A stretch of 64,000 bases of DNA from positions 423,598-487,597 of the forward strand of contig NZ_FPKO01000007.1 in the NCBI RefSeq assembly GCF_900119385.1, written 5' to 3'. The notes under the pieces were generated by a model. That model had not been told where the DNA came from. It was given only the letters and a program-made list of their open reading frames with translations, and searched no databases. Numbering within the stretch: position 1 is the stretch's first letter; each line of letters opens with the position of its first letter. A program made the position numbers and the translations under genes. The DNA is from Thermophilibacter mediterraneus (GTDB taxonomy: Bacteria; Actinomycetota; Coriobacteriia; Coriobacteriales; Atopobiaceae). This document shows, one piece after another, positions 34,951-42,634 of this stretch.

Positions 34951-36714
34951 ATGAAGGTCCTCTACAACGACGGCCACATCGACGAGTGCCCCGCCGACGA
35001 GGTCACCCACGTCGTCCGCCACAGCGCCGCCCACATCATGGCGCAGGCCGTAAAGCGCCTCTACCCCGAGGCCGACTTCGCCTACGGACCCGCCACCGAC
35101 AACGGCTTCTACTACGACATCGACCTGCCGGAGGGTCAGAAGATCTCCGAGGAGGACTTCCCCGCGATCGAGGCCGAGATGAAGAAGATCGTGAAGGAGA
35201 ACCTCAAGTTCACGACCTTCGAGCTGCCCCGTCCCGAGGCCATCGCCCTCATGGAGGAGCGCGGCGAGAAGTACAAGGTCGAGCACATCGGCGACCTCCC
35301 CGAGGACGCCCGCATCACGTTCTACCAGCAGGGCGAGTACGTCGACATGTGCGTGGGCCCGCACCTCACCTACACCAAGGCCCTCAAGGCCTTCAAGCTC
35401 ACGGGCGTCTCGGGCGCCTACTGGAAGGGCGACAAGAACAACAAGATGCTCACCCGCGTCAACGGCACCGCCTTCGCCACCAAGGAGGAGCTCGACGAGC
35501 ACCTGCGCCTGCTCGAGGAGGCAAAGAAGCGCGACCACCGCAGGATCGGCCGCGAGATGGGCATCTTCATGATGCGCGACGAGGCCCCGGGCTTCCCGTT
35601 CTTCCTGCCCAACGGCATGACGCTCAAGAACGAGCTGCTCAGCTACTGGCGCGAGATCCACCGCGCCGCCGGCTACGTCGAGATCTCCACGCCCATGATC
35701 ATGAGCAAGGAGCTCTGGAAGACCTCCGGCCACTGGGACCACTACAAGGACAACATGTACTCCACGATCATCGACGACGAGGAGTACTGCGTGAAGCCCA
35801 TGAACTGCCCGGGCGGCGTGCTCGTGTACAAGGCGCAGCCCCACAGCTACCGCGAGCTGCCCATCCGCGCGGGCGAGATCGGCCTGGTGCACCGCCACGA
35901 GATGCGCGGCGCCCTCCATGGCCTGTTCCGCGTGCGCTGCTTCAACCAGGACGACGCCCACCTCTTCGTGCGTCCGGACCAGCTCACCGACGAGATCGTG
36001 GGCGTGGTGAACCTGATCGACTCCGTGTACCAGAAGTTCGGCTTCACCTATCACCTCGAGCTCTCCACGCGCCCCGAGGACTCCATGGGCTCCGACGAGG
36101 ACTGGGAGCGCGCCGAGGCGGCGCTTCGCCTCGCGCTCGAGAAGCTCGGCAAGGACTACGTGGTCAACGAGGGCGACGGCGCCTTCTACGGGCCCAAGAT
36201 CGACTTCCACCTGGAGGACTCGCTCGGGCGCACCTGGCAGTGCGGCACCGTTCAGCTCGACTTCCAGATGCCGCTCAACTTCGACCTCGAGTACACGGAC
36301 GCCGACGGCTCCAAGCAGCGCCCGATCATGCTGCACCGCGTGTGCTTCGGCTCGATCGAGCGCTTCATCGGCATCCTGATCGAGCACTTCGCCGGCAAGT
36401 TCCCCACTTGGCTCGCCCCGTGCCAGGTCAAGGTGCTCCCGGTCTCCGAGAAGAGCCGCGACTACGCGCGCGAGGTCACGAGGCGGCTCGAGGCCGCCGG
36501 CATCCGCGCCGTCCTCGACGAGCGCGACGAGAAGATCGGCTACAAGATCCGCGAGGCGCGCTCCGTCGACCGCCCGCCCTACATGCTCATCCTGGGCGAG
36601 CAGGAGGTCGAGGCCGGCACCATCTCCGTGCGCGACCGCTCCAACGAGACGCACGTTGCCAACCTCGAGGACTTCATCACCGACGTCTGCGCCGAGATCG
36701 CGGCGCGTCGCTAG
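34951..36714 (+). CDS. thrS: Threonyl-tRNA synthetase lacking the N-terminal TGS domain
   Basis: A 587-aa class II synthetase. The editing domain has HxxxH at 24-28 (HSAAH). The catalytic domain has MNCPGG (zinc Cys), motif 2 RVRCFNQDDAHLF and motif 3 HRVCFGSIERFIGILIEH. The anticodon-binding domain ends the protein. Most bacterial ThrRS carry about 60 extra residues (TGS domain) before the editing domain; here only about 20 are present. The start ATG 34951 follows AAAGGAGCAACC, and no in-frame extension is plausible because the terminator lies just upstream. It charges tRNA-Thr. Confidence 0.96.
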   Translation: MKVLYNDGHIDECPADEVTHVVRHSAAHIMAQAVKRLYPEADFAYGPATDNGFYYDIDLPEGQKISEEDFPAIEAEMKKIVKENLKFTTFELPRPEAIALMEERGEKYKVEHIGDLPEDARITFYQQGEYVDMCVGPHLTYTKALKAFKLTGVSGAYWKGDKNNKMLTRVNGTAFATKEELDEHLRLLEEAKKRDHRRIGREMGIFMMRDEAPGFPFFLPNGMTLKNELLSYWREIHRAAGYVEISTPMIMSKELWKTSGHWDHYKDNMYSTIIDDEEYCVKPMNCPGGVLVYKAQPHSYRELPIRAGEIGLVHRHEMRGALHGLFRVRCFNQDDAHLFVRPDQLTDEIVGVVNLIDSVYQKFGFTYHLELSTRPEDSMGSDEDWERAEAALRLALEKLGKDYVVNEGDGAFYGPKIDFHLEDSLGRTWQCGTVQLDFQMPLNFDLEYTDADGSKQRPIMLHRVCFGSIERFIGILIEHFAGKFPTWLAPCQVKVLPVSEKSRDYAREVTRRLEAAGIRAVLDERDEKIGYKIREARSVDRPPYMLILGEQEVEAGTISVRDRSNETHVANLEDFITDVCAEIAARR

Positions 36715-36716
36715 CG

Positions 36717-37079
36717 GTGGGCGAGAAGAGCCTGGACATCCGGAGGGCGTCTGCGGCAGAGGCCGCGGGCGCCCTCTCCCTTGACGCGCTCGCGGGGATG
36801 GGGGCGGAGGTTGGCGCCGAGCGCTGGCGGGTCGTCTCCGACGCCGCACAGGTTGTCGCGAACTACCTCGCCTGCCACCCGCGCGTGGAGGCGGTGCGCT
36901 ACCCGGGGCTCAGGTCCGACCCCGACTTCGAGCGCGCCGCAGGCAGGCTCGTCGGCGGCTTCGGCCCGCGCGTGGCGATTCGACTGTCGGGCGCGCCGGC
37001 GGGGGAGTGGCTCGTCTGGGAGGCTGACGCGCGCGACGCGCGAGATCAGGTCATGGGCCTCGAGGAGTTTCTCGAGTAG
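36717..37079 (+). pseudogene. Remnant similar to the C-terminus of Cys/Met-metabolism PLP enzymes
   Basis: A 120-codon frame from GTG 36717, 2 bp after thrS. Residues from about 40 read VVANYLACHPRVEAVRYPGL, then GGFGPRVAIRL, which resembles the C-terminal domain of cystathionine gamma-synthase/lyase-type enzymes (YLxxHPxVxxVxYPGL...GFGGxxSF). The PLP-binding half is absent. No Shine-Dalgarno is evident unless it lies within the thrS end. It is either a decayed fragment or a small protein kept for another reason; codon use is normal and the frame is unbroken. Confidence 0.5.
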
Positions 37080-37108
37080 GGGACGCCCCCTCCGGAGCGC
37101 CCTCGGCC

Positions 37109-37873
37109 CTACAGGACCGTGACGTCGGCCTCCTCGCACCTCTTGAGGAAGTGCTCGGAGAGGCCCCCCTCGGAGATGACCGCGTCCACGTCCTCGAGGC
37201 CGCAGATGCGAAACGTGCTGCGCAGCCCCGTCTTGGACGAGTCCATGAGCACCACGGTCTTCTCGGCCCGGGCGATGAGCGCGCGCTTGAGGGCGGCCTC
37301 GTCATCTGAGCCGCAGGCGAAGCCCGTGGCGCTCTGGTAGGACGTCACCCCGAGGAACAGCAGGTCGAAGCTGAGGTCGTGGACGTCCTCGACGGTCTTG
37401 GAGCCGTTGAGGCTCATCGAGTAGCGGTTGAGGTTCCCGCCCACCATGATGCAGCGGGCGCGCTCGAGCCGAGCGAGCTCGGCCGCGCAGGTGAGGCTGT
37501 TGGTGAAGACGATGAGCCTGTCGTCGGGCATCTCGCGGGCGAGCGCGGTGGTGGTGGAGCCTGAGTCCAGGAAGATCGTGGTGTCGGGGCGCACGAGTGA
37601 GAGCGCCTTGCGCGCGATGGCCGCCTTGGCCTCCACGTTCCTCGTGCTTCGGTTGAGCAGGAGGTCGTCGGTCCCCACGACGAACTCGACCGAGCGGGCG
37701 CCGCCGTGGGTGCGCACGATGCGCCGCGCCTCGTCGAGGGCCTTGAGGTCGGTGCGCAGCGTCATCTCCGAGACGTCGGGGAACGCCTTCTTGATCTGTC
37801 CGAACGTCACGCTCCCCTCTGCCGTCACGAACTGGACGATCCCCTCGCGCCGCTCCTGCATGTTGCCTGGCAT
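37109..37873 (-). CDS. DeoR-family transcriptional regulator
   Basis: A 254-aa repressor-type protein. The N-terminal HTH covers about residues 6-55 (MQERREGIVQFVTAEGSVTFGQIKKAFPDVSEMTLRTDL is split by the turn), and RIVRTHGGA follows, the DeoR signature. The effector domain has FLDSGSTTTALAREMP, VGGNLNR and DSSKTG, as in sugar-phosphate-sensing DeoR proteins. The start is ATG 37873 after GGGAGGAGCGAC. It lies downstream of the dehydrogenase and PfkB kinase genes and probably controls that operon and the divergent PTS gene through the AAACAAAAGTC repeats at 40331-40502. Confidence 0.93.
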   Translation of the reverse strand: MPGNMQERREGIVQFVTAEGSVTFGQIKKAFPDVSEMTLRTDLKALDEARRIVRTHGGARSVEFVVGTDDLLLNRSTRNVEAKAAIARKALSLVRPDTTIFLDSGSTTTALAREMPDDRLIVFTNSLTCAAELARLERARCIMVGGNLNRYSMSLNGSKTVEDVHDLSFDLLFLGVTSYQSATGFACGSDDEAALKRALIARAEKTVVLMDSSKTGLRSTFRICGLEDVDAVISEGGLSEHFLKRCEEADVTVL

Positions 37874-37963
37874 GTCGCTCCTCCCTCTCGCTTCCTCGCA
37901 TGATACCAATCCACGGGCAGAGAAGGGCGCGGGCGCCCCGCCGCCGCGGGGCGCCCGCTGAAC

Positions 37964-38024
37964 TTGACACTTTCCCCTGGCACCGGTGTCAGGTATCGGT
38001 GTCAAACCTGACGCCAGCGTCAGG
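37964..38024. repeat. Compound palindrome between the DeoR gene and the dehydrogenase stop
   Basis: Outer TTGACAC/GTGTCAA (37964-37970, 37999-38005) encloses CCTGGCACCGGTGTCAGG (37976-37993). A second palindrome CCTGACGCCAGCGTCAGG (38007-38024) follows, 5 bp before the dehydrogenase stop. A separate perfect hairpin (GCGGGCGCCCC/GGGGCGCCCGC, near 37929-37958) precedes it. It looks like a second REP-type family; it may also end the upstream operon or sit in the DeoR promoter. Confidence 0.65.
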
Positions 38025-38029
38025 CGAGG

Positions 38030-39289
38030 CTATGCCCAGTGCTCGAGGAGGTAGCGCTCCGCGGCGGGGCACCACAGGCCGCGGTTCGCCTCCACGATGT
38101 CGGCCAGGCCGGCGAACCGCTCGTCCTCGGCGGCCTTGGCGCGCAGGTCCTCGAGCGCGGTGAGCGGCATGCGCACGTGCGTGTAGATGAGCTTCTTGCC
38201 GCCCGGGATCTTGGGCAGGTTGAGCGTGGTCTCGGCAGCGGCGTCGAGCCCGCCCACGTGCGTCACCATGACGGAGGGGTCGACGCGGCCGGCGGCGGTG
38301 AGCTCGAGGGACTCCACCATGTCGTCGGTGTTGCCGCCCGTGGTGCCCATCACGTGGTGACTCCCGTAGTGGACCTCGTAGAAGTTCATCTCGGCGGAGA
38401 AGTTCTTGTCGGTGGGGCCGGCGAAGAAGTTGAGGCACCCGTCGCGCCCGAGGATCGCGTCGGAGAGGGTCACCACGGGGGCGACCGGCGCGTAGCAGAG
38501 CACGTCGTCGAAGCCGGTGCCGCCGGACACCTCGCGCAGCCCCGCCACGGGGTCGTCGAGCGTTCCGTTGTTGACGAAGACGAGGTCGATGCCCGTCTCG
38601 GCCTTGACCTCCTCGGGCGGGAAGAGCTCGGCGGCGCGGTCGAGGCGGTCCTGGTTGATGTCGGCCACCATCACGAGGCTCGGCCTGCGGTCGCAGTGCA
38701 GCGCGTAGGTGAGCGCCCCGAGCCCCATGGGGCCCGCGCCCGCCACGATGGCGAGCTTGCCGCCCTCGCGGATGCCCATCTCGTGGGTGTAGACGCCCAT
38801 CTGGGTGTGGTAGGCGGCGTGGAAGGCCCCGATCGAGCAGCTCATGGGCTCGGCGAGGGACGCCTGGTAGTACGCCTCACCGGTGTACTCGAGCAGGCAG
38901 TCGCACTCCATGACCTCGGCGGGCAGGATGCAGTAGGTGGCGTCCCCGCCGCAGAACTCGTAGGAGTAGCCGGGGCTCCACATGGTGCCCTTGTAGTTGA
39001 GTGCGGGCTGGATGGTGAACTTCATGCCGGGCTTGAACCGGTCGGACCACTTGGCGCCGACCTCGACGATGTCTCCGGCGAACTCGTGCCCCATGATCGC
39101 GGGGTGCTCGGCGACGTCCTCGTGGACGCGCTTGTGCTCGACGCCGAGCGAGGCGCACTTGTAGGTGGACATGCAGATGCTGTCGGAGACGACCCTCACG
39201 AGGACCTCGTCGTCCTTGATCGCGGGGAGCTCGAACTCCTCGAGCCTGAGGTCGTTCGCTGCGTGCAGACGTACCGCCTGTGCCTTCAT
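38030..39289 (-). CDS. Zinc-binding alcohol dehydrogenase family protein, L-sorbose-1-phosphate reductase-like
   Basis: A 419-aa medium-chain dehydrogenase. The zinc site begins with Cys39 (SDSICMSTYK) and GHE (68-70); the Rossmann motif is GAGPMGLGAL. The long form with FKPGMKFTIQPALNYKG, SYEFCGGDATYCILP and EPMSCSIGAFHAAYH matches sorbose-1-phosphate reductase (SorE) and relatives rather than ordinary sorbitol dehydrogenase. It likely oxidises a hexitol-phosphate (or reduces a ketose-1-phosphate) delivered by the divergent PTS. ATG 39289 follows AGAGAGGAATCACC. The PfkB kinase precedes it in the same operon. Confidence 0.82.
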   Translation of the reverse strand: MKAQAVRLHAANDLRLEEFELPAIKDDEVLVRVVSDSICMSTYKCASLGVEHKRVHEDVAEHPAIMGHEFAGDIVEVGAKWSDRFKPGMKFTIQPALNYKGTMWSPGYSYEFCGGDATYCILPAEVMECDCLLEYTGEAYYQASLAEPMSCSIGAFHAAYHTQMGVYTHEMGIREGGKLAIVAGAGPMGLGALTYALHCDRRPSLVMVADINQDRLDRAAELFPPEEVKAETGIDLVFVNNGTLDDPVAGLREVSGGTGFDDVLCYAPVAPVVTLSDAILGRDGCLNFFAGPTDKNFSAEMNFYEVHYGSHHVMGTTGGNTDDMVESLELTAAGRVDPSVMVTHVGGLDAAAETTLNLPKIPGGKKLIYTHVRMPLTALEDLRAKAAEDERFAGLADIVEANRGLWCPAAERYLLEHWA

Positions 39290-39357
39290 GGTGATTCCTC
39301 TCTTGTGGGTGTTCTTCCGTTCCCTCGCCCGCGGCGCTCGGCCGCGGGCGGCCGTGC

Positions 39358-40287
39358 CTAGAGCTCCTCGATGACGACCCGGTCCACGAGCGCGTCGACC
39401 TGCGAGCGCTCGGCCGCCTGGGTGCCGGACTGCATGACGTTTGCCGCCCCCGTGGCCATGGCGAGGCGCATGGTCTGCTCGAGGGACATGCCGCGCTCCT
39501 CCGCGTAGGCGAGCGCCGCGACGACCGAGTCCCCCGCGCCGACCGTCGACCCGACAGGGACCCTGGGCGAGCGGGCGAGCAGCGCGCGCTCGCCGTCCAC
39601 GACCACCGCCCCCGCGCCGCCCATGGAGACGACCACGCGCCTCACGCCGCCCTCGACGAGTTCCCGCGCCCGCCGGGCGACGTCGGCGGTGTCGCCGAGC
39701 CGCTCGCCGCAGAGCCGGGAGAGCTCGGCGTCGTTGGGCTTCACAAGGTAGGGGTGCGCGTCGAGGCCGCGCACGAGCGCGTCGCCGTCCGCGTCGAGGA
39801 AGACCTTCGCGCCGGCGTCGGAGCACGCCCGCGCCCACGCGGCGTAGGTCGCCACCGGGGCGCCCTTGGGGAGGCTTCCCGAGAGCACGACGATGTCGCC
39901 GGGGGAGAGCTCGGCCACGAGCGCCGAGCGCATGTCGTCGAGCTGCGCGACGGAGGCGACGGGGCCGGGCTCGTTGATGTCGGTGTGGGTGTCGAGCCTG
40001 GGGTCGACGACCTTGAGGTTGGTGCGCGTCTCGCCGTGCGCCTCGAAGGCCCACACGTCGATCCCCTCGGCAGCGAGCATGCGCTCGATCCTGCCGCCGA
40101 CCGAGCCTCCGAGAAGGGCGACGGCGCGGCTCGTCCCCCCGAGCTTGGCGATGACCTTCGTGACGTTGATGCCCTTGCCGCCCGGGTCCTCGCGCAGCTC
40201 GCCGATGCGGTTGACCTCGTCCACGACGAACCCGTCGACCGTCGCCGTCTTGTCGAGCGCCGGGTTGAGCGTGACGGTGTAGATCAT
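39358..40287 (-). CDS. 1-phosphofructokinase / tagatose-6-phosphate kinase family (PfkB)
   Basis: A 309-aa PfkB-type kinase that phosphorylates a ketohexose phosphate to the bisphosphate. It opens IYTVTLNPALDKTA, the FruK/LacC pattern. PGGKGINVTKVIAKLGG (35-51) is the substrate-binding loop, and STVGAGDSVVAALAYA near residue 250 holds the catalytic Asp in GAGD. FruK and LacC cannot be told apart from the sequence alone; the context (hexitol PTS plus sorbose-1-phosphate-reductase-like enzyme) leaves fructose-1-P, tagatose-6-P or fructose-6-P as candidates. ATG 40287 follows AAGGAGAGGAC. The first gene of the minus-strand operon. Confidence 0.88.
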   Translation of the reverse strand: MIYTVTLNPALDKTATVDGFVVDEVNRIGELREDPGGKGINVTKVIAKLGGTSRAVALLGGSVGGRIERMLAAEGIDVWAFEAHGETRTNLKVVDPRLDTHTDINEPGPVASVAQLDDMRSALVAELSPGDIVVLSGSLPKGAPVATYAAWARACSDAGAKVFLDADGDALVRGLDAHPYLVKPNDAELSRLCGERLGDTADVARRARELVEGGVRRVVVSMGGAGAVVVDGERALLARSPRVPVGSTVGAGDSVVAALAYAEERGMSLEQTMRLAMATGAANVMQSGTQAAERSQVDALVDRVVIEEL

Positions 40288-40348
40288 GTCCTCTCCTTCC
40301 CTCTGTTGCTGCGATGGCGAATACTGTCGAAACAAAAGTCGAGTGCTA

Positions 40349-40376
40349 TCATAGCAACAACAATGTGACTGTCAAT
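40349..40376 (-). promoter_or_regulatory. Strong promoter of the PfkB-dehydrogenase operon
   Basis: On the minus strand: TTGACA (40376-40371), a 16-bp spacer, and extended TGC-TATGAT (40354-40349). The -35 overlaps a GACTGT...ACAGTC inverted repeat (40368-40385). It is the best sigma-70-type promoter of the window. A copy of AAACAAAAGTC lies just downstream at 40331-40341, in the expected start-site region. Confidence 0.75.
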
Positions 40377-40391
40377 CCAACAGTCAAATTT

Positions 40392-40446
40392 GCGAGAAGA
40401 AGACCGTTTATCCCGGAATATCGACCATTTACCCGGTTCTTCTCGC
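40392..40446. repeat. Hairpin with GCGAGAAGA/TCTTCTCGC arms between the operator boxes
   Basis: GCGAGAAGAAGACCG (from 40392) pairs with CGGTTCTTCTCGC (to 40446), allowing one bulge, around an AT-rich loop. It is another inverted pair of the dispersed CTTCTCGC word, here between box 1 and box 2 of the hexitol regulatory region. Confidence 0.55.
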
Positions 40447-40575
40447 TTGAGAGTCACTTATCAAAACAAAAGTCTAGAATCGGAGTCGTTGAAACAAAAG
40501 TCATTGGGTCGCCTGCGCGCCCACTCTGTTCAACGCGTCGGCCCGTTGCGACGGGCCTCAAGGAAGGAGGGACCC

Positions 40576-42441
40576 ATGTCTGTCAGAGACGGTCTCTCTC
40601 GCTTCGGGAAGTTCCTGAGCGGCATGGTCATGCCCAACATCGGTGCGTTCATCGCCTGGGGCTTCCTCACCGCCCTCTTCATCGAGACGGGCTGGCTGCC
40701 CAACGCGCAGTTCGCGAGCATCGCCACCCCGATGCTCAGCTACCTCATCCCCGTGCTCATCGCCGCCCAGGGCGGCTACCTCACCGGCGGCGACCGCGGT
40801 CGCATCACGGGCGCCATCGCCGTCATCGGCTGCATCGCGGGCGCTCCGGACACCACGATGCTCATGGGCGCCATGGTCATGGGCCCCTTTGCCGGCTGGG
40901 TCATCAAGATGTTCGACAAGTTCATGGAGACCCGAACGCCCGCGGGCTTCGAGATGCTCATCGACAACTTCTCCGTGGGCATCCTCGGCATGGTGCTCGC
41001 CATGCTCGGCTACGTGGCGATCGGCCCGATCATGACGACCATCCTGGCCGTGCTCATGGGCGGCGTGCAGATCCTCATGCAGTACAGCCTCATGCCGCTG
41101 CTCGCGATCTTCATCGAGCCCGCCAAGGTGCTCTTCCTCAACAACGCCATCAACCACGGCATCTTCACGCCCATCGGCATCGCGCAGGCCGAGGCCACCG
41201 GGCGCTCCATCATGTACATGCTCGAGGCGAACCCCGGTCCCGGCCTCGGCGTCCTTCTCGCGTACTGCTTCTTCTGCAAGGACGCCAAGACCCGCCAGTC
41301 CGCCCCCGGTGCCGTGATCATCCACTTCTTCGGCGGCATCCACGAGATCTACTTCCCCTACGTGCTCATGAACCCCAAGGTCATCATCGCCCCCATCGTG
41401 GGCAACATGTGCGCCATCGCGTGGTTCAGCTTCACCGGCGCGGGCCTCACCTCCGCCGCCTCCCCGGGGTCGATCATCGCGTTTCTCTCGATGACGCCCT
41501 CCGACCTCATGCTCACCAACATCATCGGCGTCGCGATCGCCGCGGGCGTCTCGTTTGCCATCGCGGTCCCGCTCGTGCGCTCCATGGCCGTGGCCGACAT
41601 CGACTCCGCGAGCCAGCAGATGCGCGAGATGAAGGGCACGGCGGAGGCCGCGGTGATCTCCGACACCCAGGGCGGCACGATCGTCTTCGCCTGCGACGCG
41701 GGCATGGGCTCCTCCGCGATGGGCGCCACGCGCTTCCGCAACCGCATCAAGGCCGAGCGCCCCGACCTCACCGTCGAGCACTCGAGCGTCGACACCGTCC
41801 CCGCCGACGCCGACATCGTGGTCTGCCAGCGCGTGCTCTCCGAGCGCGCCCGCAAGAGCGCCCCGCAGGCCCAGATCGTGACCATCGACAACTTCCTCGA
41901 CGACCCCGCCCTTGACTCGCTCTACAAGTCGCTCACGCAGCTCAGCCATGCCGCCGAGCTCATGGAGACCACGCCGGCGAGCGCGACGGAGCCCGTCGAG
42001 CAGGACCGCCCGAGCCTCAAGATCACGGCCGCCGACGTGCGGCTCGGCCTCGCGCCGGTCGACCGCCAGCGCTGCATCCGAGACTCGGGGGCGTTCCTGG
42101 TGGAGCGCGGGTGCGTCGAGCAGCCCTACGTCGACGCCATGGTCGAGCGCGACCGTCTCACGAGCGTCTACATCGGCATGGGCATCGCCATCCCCCACGG
42201 CACCAACGAGGCCAAGGACAGCGTCGAGAGGACCGGCGTGGTGCTGCAGCAGTACCCCGAGGGCGTCGAGTTCGACGGCGAGCGCGCGCAGCTGGTCTTC
42301 GGCATCGCCGGCAAGGGCGAGGAGCACCTCGAGGTGCTCGCCAACATCTGCCGGATCCTCGAGGACGAGGCGGTCCTCGAGAAGATGAAGACGACCGGCG
42401 ACGTGGACTGGGTCGTCGACGTACTCTCGGGGCGCGCGTAG
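40576..42441 (+). CDS. mtlA: Mannitol-type PTS system EIICBA
   Basis: A 621-aa fused phosphotransferase permease for import and phosphorylation of a hexitol, most likely mannitol. EIIC (about 1-340) has the GMVMPNIGAFIAWGFLTALF start, NHGIFTPIG and GGIHEIYFPYVLMNP, the mannitol-class substrate motif. EIIB has the phosphorylated Cys373 (FACDAGMGSSAMG), and EIIA has His541 (GIAIPHGTNEAKD). ATG 40576 follows AAGGAAGGAGG. No mannitol-1-phosphate dehydrogenase of the MtlD type is in the window; the divergent dehydrogenase and PfkB kinase may do that work. Regulation by DeoR through the AAACAAAAGTC boxes is inferred. Confidence 0.93.
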   Translation: MSVRDGLSRFGKFLSGMVMPNIGAFIAWGFLTALFIETGWLPNAQFASIATPMLSYLIPVLIAAQGGYLTGGDRGRITGAIAVIGCIAGAPDTTMLMGAMVMGPFAGWVIKMFDKFMETRTPAGFEMLIDNFSVGILGMVLAMLGYVAIGPIMTTILAVLMGGVQILMQYSLMPLLAIFIEPAKVLFLNNAINHGIFTPIGIAQAEATGRSIMYMLEANPGPGLGVLLAYCFFCKDAKTRQSAPGAVIIHFFGGIHEIYFPYVLMNPKVIIAPIVGNMCAIAWFSFTGAGLTSAASPGSIIAFLSMTPSDLMLTNIIGVAIAAGVSFAIAVPLVRSMAVADIDSASQQMREMKGTAEAAVISDTQGGTIVFACDAGMGSSAMGATRFRNRIKAERPDLTVEHSSVDTVPADADIVVCQRVLSERARKSAPQAQIVTIDNFLDDPALDSLYKSLTQLSHAAELMETTPASATEPVEQDRPSLKITAADVRLGLAPVDRQRCIRDSGAFLVERGCVEQPYVDAMVERDRLTSVYIGMGIAIPHGTNEAKDSVERTGVVLQQYPEGVEFDGERAQLVFGIAGKGEEHLEVLANICRILEDEAVLEKMKTTGDVDWVVDVLSGRA

Positions 42442-42457
42442 CGGGCCGTGCGCTGCC

Positions 42458-42479
42458 GGGCGGGCGCGAGGGCCCGCCC
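42458..42479 (+). terminator. GC-only hairpin after the PTS gene
   Basis: GGGCGGGC (42458-42465) pairs with GCCCGCCC (42472-42479), 17 bp after the stop. There is no T-run; termination is possible but unproven. Confidence 0.4.
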
Positions 42480-42521
42480 CGCGCGCGGAGCCGGGGGTCC
42501 GCGAGGCCTGCGTCAAAGTGA

Positions 42522-42530
42522 TGCTATACT
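42522..42530 (+). promoter_or_regulatory. Extended -10 promoter element of adhE
   Basis: TGCTATACT (TG at 42522-42523, TATACT 42525-42530), 105 bp before the adhE ATG. No convincing -35, as expected for extended -10 promoters. I see no Rex-type site (TTGTGA...TCACAA) in the 193-bp gap 42442-42634. Confidence 0.55.
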
Positions 42531-42634
42531 TCTGTGGATTCACGAGTGTGGCCGAACCAACGAGCGCTTTACCTGTCCTTTAACGACCGCGTCGGCGATG
42601 CGTCTCCGCGCGGTCCGAGAAATAGGAGGAACGC

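Larger units (their letters stand above)
40331..40502. promoter_or_regulatory. Three AAACAAAAGTC boxes in the divergent hexitol region (candidate DeoR operators)
   Basis: The 11-mer AAACAAAAGTC occurs at 40331-40341, 40464-40474 and 40492-40502, all on the plus strand. Box 1 overlaps the start-site region of the minus promoter. Box 2 abuts TAGAAT (40475-40480), a plausible -10 for the plus-strand PTS gene; box 3 is 28 bp from box 2. In DNA of this GC content, three copies of an AT-rich 11-mer within 172 bp cannot be chance. The DeoR protein at 37109-37873 is the obvious candidate binder. Confidence 0.65.
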
